NCBI GenBank assembly: GCA_965261585.1
Contig: CBDHDN010000041.1
Location: 1-64,000 of the forward strand
DNA from: CBDHDN01 sp965261585
GTDB lineage: Bacteria > Pseudomonadota > Alphaproteobacteria > UBA6615
Direction: 5' to 3'
Length of the DNA stretch: 64,000 nucleotides
The notes under the pieces were generated by a model that saw only the letters and a list, made by a program, of their open reading frames with translations, searched no databases and was not told the origin of the DNA. Below, piece after piece: positions 17,913 to 26,104 of the stretch; position 1 is the first letter of the stretch, and every line of letters starts with the position of its first letter. Both the position numbers and the translations under genes were made by a program.

Positions 17913-19216
17913 TCCATGAGCCGCCAGCCCGCCCCTAAAACGTGCGTGAACGGCCCGCTGCAGCCGGCCCTATTGTGTCGAGAACATTCTGAGTTGACCG
18001 GTTTATGTACCATATGAGTTGACCGCTTCTGTTGCGGTTTCTGGCCCTGTGGGGAAGTGGTCGGTCGCGGAGCGGCTGTCCACTTGTCCACAGGGCGCCG
18101 GTCGGTCGCGTCGAAGCGGGTCACGCGGCCTCGCGGGTTTGGCTGTCGATCGGTTGGCCATCGGCGTGGTATCGCGCCAGACATCGCGGTCCATGGAAGA
18201 CGGCCATTGTGCCGTCGGGGTATTCGTGGACGCGGACCCTGGCCTTGACGTAATGGCGGCGGTGGCGGCCGGCGGGGATCTGAAGTGCCAGGCGCTTGTA
18301 GCGCACCGTGTTGTCGTTTGAGACGGTGCGTTCCTCGTGGATGCACAGGATGTCGTCGAGCGCGCCGGTGAAGGGGACGAAGGCGGTGCCCTGGTCCTCG
18401 GCCGGGGTCGCGAAGCGGGCGTTGTGTTGTGGCAGGAAGACCTCCTTGAGGAAGCGGTTGGCCTCGACCATGTCGGTGATGCCGGCGAGCCTGAGTTCCT
18501 GGGGCAGGCGCTTCTGCAAGGTGCCGAACATGCGCTCCGAGCGCCCCCTTGCCTCGGGCGAGTAGGCCGGGATCAACTCGATGCCGAGCTGCGCCAGGGC
18601 GCGGCCGACCTGGGTCGGGGTGTCCTTGTCCACCTTGCCGCCGGCCTCGGGCGTGTTCCAGTAGTGGCTGGCGCGGTCGGCGTAGAGCGAGCAGAACAGG
18701 CCCTTGGCCCGGATCGCCTCGGACACCCCCTGGAAGCTCGACATGGTGCCCTCTTCGGCGACGAAGAAGGCCGAGTAGATATCGCTGGTCGCATCGTCCA
18801 TGGTGACGATCAGGTCCCACCCTCGACCGGGGACCCACTCGTGGCTCGAGCCGTCCTGGTGCAACATCATGCCGGGCAGGGCACGGCGCGGCCGCTTGCG
18901 CCGGTGCGCCCCACGCCTGGGCGCCGCGCGCTGCGCCCATGGGCTTGCAAGCTCAGCCGCAGCCAGTTGTAGCTGCGCTTGAAGCCGTGATCGGCCACCA
19001 GCTTCTCGTGGAAGTGCTTGGCCGTGAAGTCCCAGTAGCGGGTGTCGAACAACTCCAGCACCCGCGCCACCTCGTCCACCGGCGCGCGCCGCGCCGAGAG
19101 GCGGCCCAGGCGGCGGTCGTAGAGACCGTCGGCTCCCTCCGCCTCGTAGCGGTCGCGCCAGCGCCGGAAGGTGCGCTCCGAGACACCCAGAACCTCCGCC
19201 GCCTCCGCCTGGCTCA

Positions 19217-21199
19217 GTAGAGTCGGGGGCTGGCGCGCCAGCTTTAAGGGTCCGGTGGCGGTTCCGTCGCTTTCGCTCCGGGCCTCAGTCCGGCTCCCGT
19301 GGCCACGTTTCCAGTCCCCCGCTCATCAAACCGGACGTGCGGATCTCTCGCATCCGGCTTTCGGACGAGATCATACCTTCGCACTCGGAAGGCCTATCGT
19401 CTGCCGCGTGAGACGCGTGAGGCCATATTCATCGTATAGCCGGGCGTCCGGGAAATGCACGAATTTCCCGAACCGCGTCTTGTGCTTTCGACAGAGCCAC
19501 TGACGGAGCCGCCTGACCGCGTGTTGGTTGACCGCGCTATAAGCTGGGCTGACCTGACCAAGACAGAAGTAGTTCGCCCACCCGACGATGGTCCGGTTCA
19601 GGCGTTCCACCACCATTTCCGACGGCAGCAGCTGGTAGCGTGGCGTGGTGATATCGCTGATCGTGCGGCAAATGCTCTGGACGCTCGCTTTGCTGGGTCG
19701 GGTTCCAGTGTAGGTCCCCTCCCCGGTCGGGCGGTAGTTGCGTCCGATGCGGTAGCCCAGAAACTCCAATGGCCCCTCCGGGCACCGCAAGCATCGGGTC
19801 TTCCGTTCGTTGACCGGCAGCTTCAGACCCTCCATGAGCCGCTCGACCGCCGTCAGCATTTCCGCCGCCGGGGCCTTGCCGAGCACGCAAAGGTCGTCCG
19901 CGTAGTTCACGATTTCCGAACGGAAGCGCCGGGCATAGCCCAGCACCTTCCAACCCAGTATGAAGCGCCGCATATAGAGGTTGCTGAGCAGCGGCGAGAT
20001 CGGCGCCCCTTGCGGGGTTCCTTTCCGCTCCCTGCGCGCCCGGTTCGTGCGGCTGGTGCCGCCCTTGCCGTCGTCCTCCTCCACCGGCATCTCCAGCCAC
20101 GCCTTGATGAGTCCGAGCATCCGCCCGTCGCTGATGCGCCGGGCGAGGCTTTTCATCAATTCGGCGTGCGGAATTTCGCCGAAGTAGTTGGACAAATCGC
20201 AATCAACCACCTCGTTGTGCCCCCTGTACAGGAGACGATGAACGCGTTGTACCGCGTCGAGGGCGCTCCGCTCCGGCCTGTAGGCGTACTGCTCCGGTTG
20301 CAACTCGGCTTCGAACATCGGTGTCAGCACGAGCATGGCCGATGTCTGCGCCACTCGGTCCCGTATGCAGGGAATGCCCAATGGCCGGAACTTGCCGGGC
20401 TGTTTCTTCGGGATCAGAACCTGTCGCACCGGCTTCGGTGTGTAGGTGGCATCCCTCAGTTCCCGCGCCAGTTCCCCGAGCCAGCGGTCCACGCCGTACG
20501 CCTTGATGTCCGCGAAGTTCTCTCCGTCCACCCCGGCAGCGCCGCCATTGCGGCGAACCTGCCTCCAGGCTTCCATCAAGAAGTCCTCGCGCCACACCTT
20601 GTCAATCAGCGAATGGAACCGCCGTCCGGGTTCTTCCTTAGCTTTCGCATGTAACACGGTCTGGAATTTCCGAACCTTTTCTGACCCTGTTAGGCTCTCG
20701 CCAGTGGTCACGTCTTGCTTCCTTTCCGTATTGCTCTCGAACCAGGGCTCCTTTCCTCCGCCGGCATTACCCGGCCTCCGCGGTACTACGAGCCCATCCG
20801 CCACCCTGCCGGCCCGGCCTGCCCCTCACGGGGTTCCGGTTGGTGAGTGCACACCACCGACAGGGCTTCCCGTGTTGCTCCCATCCTCCTGCTCCATGCG
20901 TGCAGCCACCATTACCCCGGCGGAGCCGGCCGGTGCGCGTGTCGTTCTCTTCCCGGCCGGTGGCAGCCTTCCCCGAGTAGCTGACGGGTCGGCTTCCGCA
21001 TTCCAAGTTTCGAGGCCTGCTCGGTGTTCACTCGCGTTGCGGCCCGCATGGTCGCTGAACCGCCCAGGGCGGTCCGTTTCTCGGAGTGCTTCAAACGATG
21101 TCGTTACCTCCATCATTCGCTCTGATTGCTACCGGCTGGAACGACAGTTGCCGGGCGGGATTTTCACCCGCTGAAGGATGGTGCCTTTCCACGGCACAC
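19217..21199 (-). mobile_element. group II intron A (1983 bp) inside the IS transposase
   Basis: Exact ends come from the uninterrupted site in copy B: exon ...GGGTGGCT joined to TGAGCCAGG.... On the minus strand the intron starts GTGTGCCGTGG and ends CTCTAC, which fits the group II 5' G-T-G-N-G and 3' A-Y rules. A GAAA-capped hairpin in the last 120 bases (around GGAGCGAAAGCGACGG) is a domain V candidate. It encodes one reverse transcriptase/maturase starting about 490 bases from the 5' end, as usual. It lies in the same orientation as the host transposase, so splicing could rescue the exon junction. Confidence 0.88.
19371..20711 (-). CDS. ltrA: group II intron reverse transcriptase/maturase A
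   Basis: This protein of about 446 residues has RT motifs in order: KKQPGKFRPLGIPCIRDRV (RT2), Y-A-Y-R-P-E-R-S-A (RT3 region), D-C-D-L-S-N-Y-F (RT3), GTPQGAPISPLLSNLYM (RT4) and the catalytic Y-A-D-D in VNYADDLCVLG (RT5). A C-terminal maturase region follows (LLPSEMVVERLNRTIVGWAN, then SAVNQHAVRRLRQWL). No HNH endonuclease domain is apparent at the C-terminus. It splices and mobilises its own intron. The GTG at 20711 is preferred, and an in-frame ATG at 20804 would add 31 residues with no RT homology. Confidence 0.87.
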   Translation of the reverse strand: MTTGESLTGSEKVRKFQTVLHAKAKEEPGRRFHSLIDKVWREDFLMEAWRQVRRNGGAAGVDGENFADIKAYGVDRWLGELARELRDATYTPKPVRQVLIPKKQPGKFRPLGIPCIRDRVAQTSAMLVLTPMFEAELQPEQYAYRPERSALDAVQRVHRLLYRGHNEVVDCDLSNYFGEIPHAELMKSLARRISDGRMLGLIKAWLEMPVEEDDGKGGTSRTNRARRERKGTPQGAPISPLLSNLYMRRFILGWKVLGYARRFRSEIVNYADDLCVLGKAPAAEMLTAVERLMEGLKLPVNERKTRCLRCPEGPLEFLGYRIGRNYRPTGEGTYTGTRPSKASVQSICRTISDITTPRYQLLPSEMVVERLNRTIVGWANYFCLGQVSPAYSAVNQHAVRRLRQWLCRKHKTRFGKFVHFPDARLYDEYGLTRLTRQTIGLPSAKV

Positions 21200-21462
21200 A
21201 GCCACCCCGATGGGTGCGCCCGTAAACCTCCTCGAACTTCATCAATCTCAGTCCCTGTACCTGCTCCGTCCGACGCATCGCCTCCCTCCATGGCTTGGAG
21301 GCGTTCTAAAACCGGACAGATCATCTGGTACATAAACCGGACATATCGCGTGTTACCGACACCGGGCCGCCACCTCTGTTGTCGGCAGGGATGATCCATG
21401 CTAGCCAGACAGCCCCGCCTGTCGGCCATCGCCGTCTTCACTACGAACGAGGAGCCCCGACA

Positions 21463-22107
21463 ATGTCCGACGACAAGCCGGCTACGCCGGACACGGCGGC
21501 GCCGTCACCGGCCGACCAGTCCGACGCGGGCACGCCCCAGGGCGGCACGCCCGAGGCCGGTACGCCCGAGGCCGGCAAGCCGCCACCGCTGACCGTCGGC
21601 GCGCAGTATGTCAAGGATCTCTCGTTCGAGAACCCGCGGGCGCCGGCGAGCCTGATACAGGTAAATCAGGAGAAGCTAAACATCGGCGTCGCGGTCAACG
21701 TAGTGGTGCAGAACCTCAAGGACAATGTGCACGAGGTCGTCCTGGCGCTGCGCGGCGAAGCGAAGCAGGGCGAGGAGGCTCTGTTCCTGGCCGAGGTCCA
21801 CTATGCCGGGCTCTTCACCGTCGGCGACGTACCGAAGGAATACGTGGCGCCGCTGCTCTACATCGAAGCACCGCGCATGCTGTTTCCGTTTGCCCGTGCC
21901 ATTATCGCCGACAACGTGCGCGACGGCGGCTTCCCACCGTTGATGATGCAGCCGATCGACTTCGTGGCGCTCTACCAGCAACGCGTCGCCCAGCAGCAAA
22001 GCCAAGCCGACAAGCCCGCCGAACAAGCGGCGGCGGCTGGCAACGGACCGAAAAGTGGAGACGGCGCCGCGGACGGCGGCTCGGCTGCGTTCAAGTTCGA
22101 GCTGTAG
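21463..22107 (+). CDS. secB: protein-export chaperone SecB
   Basis: SecB binds unfolded preproteins in the cytoplasm and hands them to SecA. The 214-residue product contains the whole SecB fold: QYVKDLSFENPRAP, then LAEVHYAGLFTV, IEAPRMLFPFAR and FPPLMMQPIDFVALYQQR. It is about 50 residues longer than usual. The N-terminal 40 residues carry Thr-Pro-Glu-Ala-Gly repeats encoded by a 15-bp tandem repeat, and the last 40 residues are Gly/Ala/Asp-rich. The gene converges on dnaQ and matches the alphaproteobacterial origin-flanking order. The ATG at 21463 is chosen because upstream codons belong to intergenic DNA. Confidence 0.95.
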   Translation: MSDDKPATPDTAAPSPADQSDAGTPQGGTPEAGTPEAGKPPPLTVGAQYVKDLSFENPRAPASLIQVNQEKLNIGVAVNVVVQNLKDNVHEVVLALRGEAKQGEEALFLAEVHYAGLFTVGDVPKEYVAPLLYIEAPRMLFPFARAIIADNVRDGGFPPLMMQPIDFVALYQQRVAQQQSQADKPAEQAAAAGNGPKSGDGAADGGSAAFKFEL

Positions 22108-22124
22108 CGCTCGCCAAGCGAGCG
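22108..22124. terminator. hairpin between convergent secB and dnaQ
   Basis: A perfect 7-bp stem (CGCTCGC and GCGAGCG) with a 3-base loop begins one base after the secB stop and ends 5 bases from the dnaQ stop. The symmetric position between convergent genes suggests a bidirectional terminator, but there is no T-run on either side. Confidence 0.4.
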
Positions 22125-22128
22125 AGCC

Positions 22129-22797
22129 TCAGCGCAACCAGATCGGGTTGTTCAGCTGCGCCACCAGCGCGGCGTGGGCGACGAGTTCCGCCTCCGTCGC
22201 GGCATGGGGCCGCGGCTCACGGCGTTGGCGCGCAGCGGCCACCGGCGCCACCACGGCCGTCGCGGCGGTAAGCGCCAGGTCGGGCTGACGACCGCCCATC
22301 AGCTCCAGATAGACGTCCGCCAGCAACTCGGCATCAAGCAGCGCGCCGTGCTTGGTGCGCGCGGACACGTCGATCTCGAACCGTCGGCACAGCGCATCCA
22401 GGCTTACCTGGGCGCCGGGGAACCGCCGCCGCGCCACGGTAACCGTGTCGATCGTCCGCCCCCGCGGCAACGTCGCCATGCCGACCCGCGTCAGCTCGGC
22501 ATTCAAGAACCCGAGGTCGAACGACGCGTTGTGGGCGACGATCGGCGCCACACCGAGAAACTCCAGCAACGCACCGGCAGCCTCCGCGAAGACCGGCTGT
22601 TCGGCCAGAAATGCGCCGCTGGTGCCGTGAATCGCGAACGCCTCTTCCGGCATATCGCGTTCCGGATTGACGTATCGGTGAAACGACCGGCCGGTGCGCA
22701 CATGGTTGTGCAACTCGACGCAACCGATCTCGACGATCCGATGGCCGGAGCCGGGATTGAGGCCCGTGGTTTCAGTATCGAGAACGACTTCGCGCAT
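22129..22797 (-). CDS. dnaQ: DNA polymerase III epsilon subunit
   Basis: This is the proofreading 3'-5' exonuclease of the replicative polymerase, 222 residues. All three Exo motifs are present: Exo I D-T-E-T-T-G at residues 7-12, Exo II HNASFDLGF at about 96-104, and Exo III K-H-G-A-L-L-D-A-E at about 148-156 with the catalytic His and Asp. The C-terminal tail after residue 175 should contact the alpha subunit. The start lies 26 bases inside coaE, so the two are translationally linked. The start at 22797 is fixed by the conserved MREVVLDTETTG opening. Confidence 0.95.
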   Translation of the reverse strand: MREVVLDTETTGLNPGSGHRIVEIGCVELHNHVRTGRSFHRYVNPERDMPEEAFAIHGTSGAFLAEQPVFAEAAGALLEFLGVAPIVAHNASFDLGFLNAELTRVGMATLPRGRTIDTVTVARRRFPGAQVSLDALCRRFEIDVSARTKHGALLDAELLADVYLELMGGRQPDLALTAATAVVAPVAAARQRREPRPHAATEAELVAHAALVAQLNNPIWLR

Positions 22798-23413
22798 GGC
22801 CAACTGAACTGGCGACAAGCCCGCGGCGGCCCCGCAACGAGCGGACAATTCGGGACAGTACCCGCAAAGTATAGTGTTTTCCCAGGCCGGTAACCACAAC
22901 ATAGTCCGCCCTGCGCCGCTTTTCCGCGTCCGGAACCTGCCGCGCCAGGATCGCCGCCAGCCGCGCCCGCGTCATGCCGGGTCGCCGTAACACGCGCTGT
23001 GTCTGCACCAGCGCGGACGTCGTCACCACGAGGACCGCATCGACGCGGGCCGCCCCACCGGTCTCGAACAGCAGGGGTATATCCAACGCCACCAGCGGGC
23101 TTCGCCAACGCGCGTGACGCCGCAGGAACGCCGTCGCCGAAGCGCCGACCATGGGATGCAGAATCGCCTCAAGCCGGCGCAGCTTCGCCGCATCCGCGAA
23201 CACGATCCCCCCCAGCCGCGCGCGATCGATGGCTCCGTCGACCAGCACACTCGGAAAGGCGTCGGCAACTGGCGCAACCGCGGCGCCGCCAGCGCCCAAC
23301 AAGCGATAAACCACCGCATCGGCTTCATGCACCGGCACGCCGAGCCGCCGGAGCATGGCAGCCGCCGCCGTCTTGCCCATGCCGATGGACCCGGTCAGAC
23401 CAAGGACGAACAT
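22772..23413 (-). CDS. coaE: dephospho-CoA kinase
   Basis: CoaE carries out the last step of coenzyme A synthesis, phosphorylating the 3'-hydroxyl of dephospho-CoA. The 213-residue protein opens with the P-loop GLTGSIGMGKT (residues 5-15). It has the family residues H-E-A-D-A-V-V near residue 29, ILHPMV near residue 84, LDIPLLFETGG near residue 110 and V-L-R-R-P-G-M-T near residue 141. The last 15 residues overlap dnaQ. The aroE stop lies 13 bases upstream, so maf-aroE-coaE-dnaQ read as one operon. Confidence 0.94.
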   Translation of the reverse strand: MFVLGLTGSIGMGKTAAAAMLRRLGVPVHEADAVVYRLLGAGGAAVAPVADAFPSVLVDGAIDRARLGGIVFADAAKLRRLEAILHPMVGASATAFLRRHARWRSPLVALDIPLLFETGGAARVDAVLVVTTSALVQTQRVLRRPGMTRARLAAILARQVPDAEKRRRADYVVVTGLGKHYTLRVLSRIVRSLRGRRGLVASSVGHARSRSRY

Positions 23414-23426
23414 CCGGCTTCGGACC

Positions 23427-24275
23427 TTATGACAAAACCAGATCGCGCAGCTCCGGCGTCACGTCTGGCATGACGCCGAACCAAGCCGCGAATGCCGGCC
23501 GCGCCTGATGCAACAGCATGCCCAGGCCGTCCACACAACGATTGCCGCGCCGGCGTGCGGCCGCCAGCAGCGGCGTTTCGAGCGGTGCATAGACGACGTC
23601 GTAGACGACCGCCGCCTGCGGCAACGCCGCCAGCTCGATATCGAGCGGCGGCTGTCCGGTCATGCCGAGCGTCGTCGTATTCACCAGCAAGTCGGCGCCG
23701 GACAGCGCGTCCGACCGATTGTCCCAGGACACGGCCCGCAGGGTCCCGGCATCGTCGCGTCGAAGGTCCTCGACTAGGTGTTCGGCGCGCGCGGTCGTGC
23801 GATTGGCGAGCCGGAGCTCGCCCACGCCGGCTTCCATCAGCGCCACGCAAACCGCCCGTGCCGCGCCGCCGGCACCCAGCACGATGGCGACGGACTGATC
23901 GCCCGTCCACGCAGGCACGCTCGCGCGGAGCTGCTCGATGAAGCCGGTCGCGTCCGTGTTCCGTCCCGACAGCCGACCGTCAGCCTGGACCAGGATCGTA
24001 TTCACCGCACCGATCCGCCGCGCATGGTCATCGACGCTGTCGAGGATTTCGAGCGCCGCCTCCTTGTGCGGCACCGTAAGATTGACACCGACAAAGCCGA
24101 GCTTCGGCAGTGCCCGCAGCGCATCGGCAAGATCCGCCGGGGCGACCGCCATGGGCACGTAGGCGCCGTCGATCCCATGCACCTGCAACCAGTAGCCGTG
24201 GATCGCCGGCGACCGCGAATGAGCAATCGGCCAGCCGAAGATGCCGGCGACCTTGGCCGCGCCGCTGATGCTCAC
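23427..24275 (-). CDS. aroE: shikimate dehydrogenase (NADP+)
   Basis: AroE reduces 3-dehydroshikimate to shikimate on the path to aromatic amino acids. The 282-residue enzyme shows the substrate motif S-R-S-P-A-I-H near residue 20, catalytic Lys in NLTVPHKEAA near residue 72 with Asp in NTDATGF near 108, and the NADP-binding G-A-G-G-A-A-R-A near 133 followed by A-N-R-T-T-A-R-A. The GTG start at 24275 shares four bases with the maf stop (GTGA), and an upstream in-frame extension would lie inside maf. Length is normal for the family. Confidence 0.95.
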   Translation of the reverse strand: MSISGAAKVAGIFGWPIAHSRSPAIHGYWLQVHGIDGAYVPMAVAPADLADALRALPKLGFVGVNLTVPHKEAALEILDSVDDHARRIGAVNTILVQADGRLSGRNTDATGFIEQLRASVPAWTGDQSVAIVLGAGGAARAVCVALMEAGVGELRLANRTTARAEHLVEDLRRDDAGTLRAVSWDNRSDALSGADLLVNTTTLGMTGQPPLDIELAALPQAAVVYDVVYAPLETPLLAAARRRGNRCVDGLGMLLHQARPAFAAWFGVMPDVTPELRDLVLS

Positions 24276-24913
24276 TGGGGCACCACGTCGTGCTGGCGCA
24301 GGAAGTCCAGCAACTGCAGGAGCGGCAGGCCGAGGATGGCGAAGAAGTCGCCGCGGATCTGTGCGAACAGCTGGGCCCCCAGCCCTTCCAGCTCGTAGGC
24401 GCCGACGGTATCGCAGACGCGCTCGCCCGCAGCGGCCAAGTAGCGATCGAGGAACCCGTCGCTGAACCCCCGCATGTCCATCTCGGCAATCGAGTTGTAG
24501 TGCCACAGCCGCTCGGCACGGCGGACGACGCAGACGGTACCCAACAGCCGATGCAACCGGCCACGCAAGGCGAGCAGATGTGCCCTTGCTTCGGCCAGGC
24601 CGCGCGGCTTGTCGAACAGACGGCCGTCGCATTCCAGTATTTGATCGGCGCCGATGACAAGCGCATCGGGATAGCGTTGGGCGACCTGTTTAGCTTTCAG
24701 CTCAGCCAGAGTGTCGGCGACCATGAAGGGCAGTGCCCCTTCGCCCTGCAGGGCGCGCTTGACGCTGGCCTCGTCGATCTGCGCCGGTTCGACCCGATGC
24801 GGCACGCCCGCCGCTGCCAGGACCGCTGCCCGCGAGCGGCTTGCCGAAGCCAGGATGACCCGTGGCGCCGCGTGGCCGCCGAGCTCAACCATGCCCAACG
24901 GCAGCCGGCTCAT
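24272..24913 (-). CDS. maf: Maf-family nucleotide pyrophosphatase
   Basis: Maf proteins hydrolyse non-canonical or modified nucleoside triphosphates and are linked to septum control. Conserved blocks are RVILASASRSRAAVL near residue 18, the acidic I-D-E-A after VEPAQ, V-I-G-A-D-Q-I-L near residue 80, K-P-R-G-L-A-E-A-R, and Y-E-L-E-G-L-G-A-Q-L with IRGDFFAILGLPLLQLL at the end. Three in-frame ATGs (24934, 24913, 24892) are possible. I take 24913 as a compromise: all overlap or nearly abut ppsR, which ends at 24885. It overlaps aroE by four bases. Confidence 0.92.
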   Translation of the reverse strand: MSRLPLGMVELGGHAAPRVILASASRSRAAVLAAAGVPHRVEPAQIDEASVKRALQGEGALPFMVADTLAELKAKQVAQRYPDALVIGADQILECDGRLFDKPRGLAEARAHLLALRGRLHRLLGTVCVVRRAERLWHYNSIAEMDMRGFSDGFLDRYLAAAGERVCDTVGAYELEGLGAQLFAQIRGDFFAILGLPLLQLLDFLRQHDVVPQ

Positions 24914-25736
24914 CGTCGCCTTGATCACCGCCATTGTGGGCCCGCAGCAACTGCACGATCGCCGCCGCCGTTTCCTCGATCGACCGACCGCTGACATCGA
25001 TGGTGGACCAGCCCCGCCGCGCAAAATATCGGCGCGCGTCATTGATCTCGGCCCGCACCTCGTCGGGATCGACGTAGGCCGTCTCGGACCCCTGGTTGAG
25101 GCTCAACAGGCGGGCCCGGCGAATCTCGACCAAGCGCTTGGCATCCTTGGTCAGCCCGACGACGAGGCACCGGAGATCTTGCTCCAACACTGCGGGCAAC
25201 GGCAGCCTCCGCACGAACGGGACATTGGCCGTCTTGATTCCGCGATTGGCAAGATAGAGGCTGGTCGGTGTCTTCGACGTGCGCGACACGCCAACGAGAA
25301 TCACGTCGGCGTTGCCGATGTCCTCCGACAGCTGCCCGTCATCGTGGGCCAACGACCAATCCATCGCTTCGATGCGACGGAAATATTCCGCGTACATCGC
25401 ATGCTGTCGACCGGGCAGATGACTGGGCTGAGCACCCAGATAGCCGCCGACAGCCGCAATGACCGGATCGAGCACAGAAATACACGGCACCTTCAGCCGT
25501 CGGCAACCCTCCATCAACTGATCCCACAGATCATCGTTGACCAGCGTGAACATGACGAGGCCACGGTGCTCGGCAATATCCTCCAGCACCTGTTCCATCG
25601 CCCGCGGCGTCCGCGCGAGCGGCCACAGATGCTCGGCCGTCTCGATGCCTTCGAACTGGACCATGCAGGCCCGTGCCACCTGACGAATGGTCTCACCCGT
25701 AGAGTCCGACACACAGTGAAGGTGCAATTTCCGCAT
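24885..25736 (-). CDS. ppsR: pyruvate, phosphate dikinase regulatory protein (DUF299)
   Basis: This bifunctional ADP-dependent kinase and Pi-dependent phosphorylase switches pyruvate phosphate dikinase or PEP synthase off and on. The 283-residue protein has the typical opening LHLHCVSDSTGETI, a P-loop-like GVSRTSKTP at about residues 149-157, and Y-L-A-N-R-G-I-K-T-A-N-V-P downstream. In Caulobacter and Rickettsia the homologous gene (RP001/CC_0001) borders the chromosomal origin opposite hemE, and the same arrangement is seen here. It is the first gene of the leftward ppsR-maf-aroE-coaE-dnaQ run. Confidence 0.93.
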   Translation of the reverse strand: MRKLHLHCVSDSTGETIRQVARACMVQFEGIETAEHLWPLARTPRAMEQVLEDIAEHRGLVMFTLVNDDLWDQLMEGCRRLKVPCISVLDPVIAAVGGYLGAQPSHLPGRQHAMYAEYFRRIEAMDWSLAHDDGQLSEDIGNADVILVGVSRTSKTPTSLYLANRGIKTANVPFVRRLPLPAVLEQDLRCLVVGLTKDAKRLVEIRRARLLSLNQGSETAYVDPDEVRAEINDARRYFARRGWSTIDVSGRSIEETAAAIVQLLRAHNGGDQGDDEPAAVGHG

Positions 25737-26104
25737 AAGTATGGTGGATCTCTTGTTCGCTCAGTGAGGATAACCGGCACCCCAAGCGCCGCCCGCTGAA
25801 AACACTACCATTGCGCGGCTAGCGCTACAGCGACAACCTCGCTGTGGACGGTTGTTTCAACTCCCACTAGCAACCGCCGGGACATCGGCCAAGGCCCACG
25901 AGCAATACCCGACTCTCACACCTTTCACAGTGCGATAATCACCGCTGGCGGCCAGGCAATACGGTTCGATCGTCCACAGGTCAAGCCCATCGGAACGAAC
26001 GGACCACTCCACCACCGGATCGAATCAGGGATAGACGAATAATCCCCGATACCCCCAACACAACAACCCCTACCGTCTCTTTCTTTAATAAATACAAACT
26101 GATA
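25737..26104. other. candidate chromosomal replication origin (oriC)
   Basis: This 368-base gap separates divergent ppsR and hemE, the known location of oriC in Caulobacter and of the origin in Rickettsia. It holds DnaA-box-like 9-mers: TTATCCTCA on the minus strand at 25765-25773 (8 of 9 to TTATCCACA), CCGTCCACA on the minus strand at 25843-25851, and TCGTCCACA on the plus strand at 25970-25978. Two GANTC sites lie at 25911 and 26022, the recognition sequence of CcrM methylase in this class. The last 25 bases before hemE are AT-rich and could unwind. Promoters for both genes must also lie here. Gene orientation on both sides points away from it. Confidence 0.65.

Larger units (their letters stand above)
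18121..21278 (-). pseudogene. ISNCY/IS1202-type transposase, intron-split and frameshifted
   Basis: The 5' exon (21278-21200) encodes MRRTEQVQGLRLMKFEEVYG and onwards, and the 3' exon (19216-18121) encodes the rest. Joining them across the group II intron restores the reading frame seen in copy B. One base is missing at about 18930 compared with copy B, after the sequence for WLRLSLQAHG, so even spliced RNA would not give a full protein. Six bases are also missing in the segment for LHQD-SSHEW. The catalytic domain (VTMDDATSDIYSAFF, SLYADRASHYW, YSPEARGRSERMFGTLQ) is otherwise preserved. Confidence 0.85.
17976..21361 (-). mobile_element. ISNCY/IS1202-type element, copy A, carrying a group II intron
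   Basis: Ends are set by alignment with copy B (44502-45911). The left end begins TGTCGAGAACAT and the right end finishes in the complement of TGTCGGTAACAC. Without the 1983-bp intron the element is 1403 bp. Copy B is 1410 bp, and the 7-bp difference is a 1-bp and a 6-bp deletion in the transposase gene. No direct repeat flanks this copy, unlike copy B, which suggests that recombination has exchanged one flank. It lies between yceI and secB and is inverted relative to copy B, so the two bracket the origin region. Confidence 0.88.

Noticed and set aside
17940..17975. Target duplication for ISNCY-type copy A
   Set aside because: Comparing 17940-17975 with 21362-21400 gives only scattered matches to GC-rich motifs and no direct repeat of the 15-18 bp expected.
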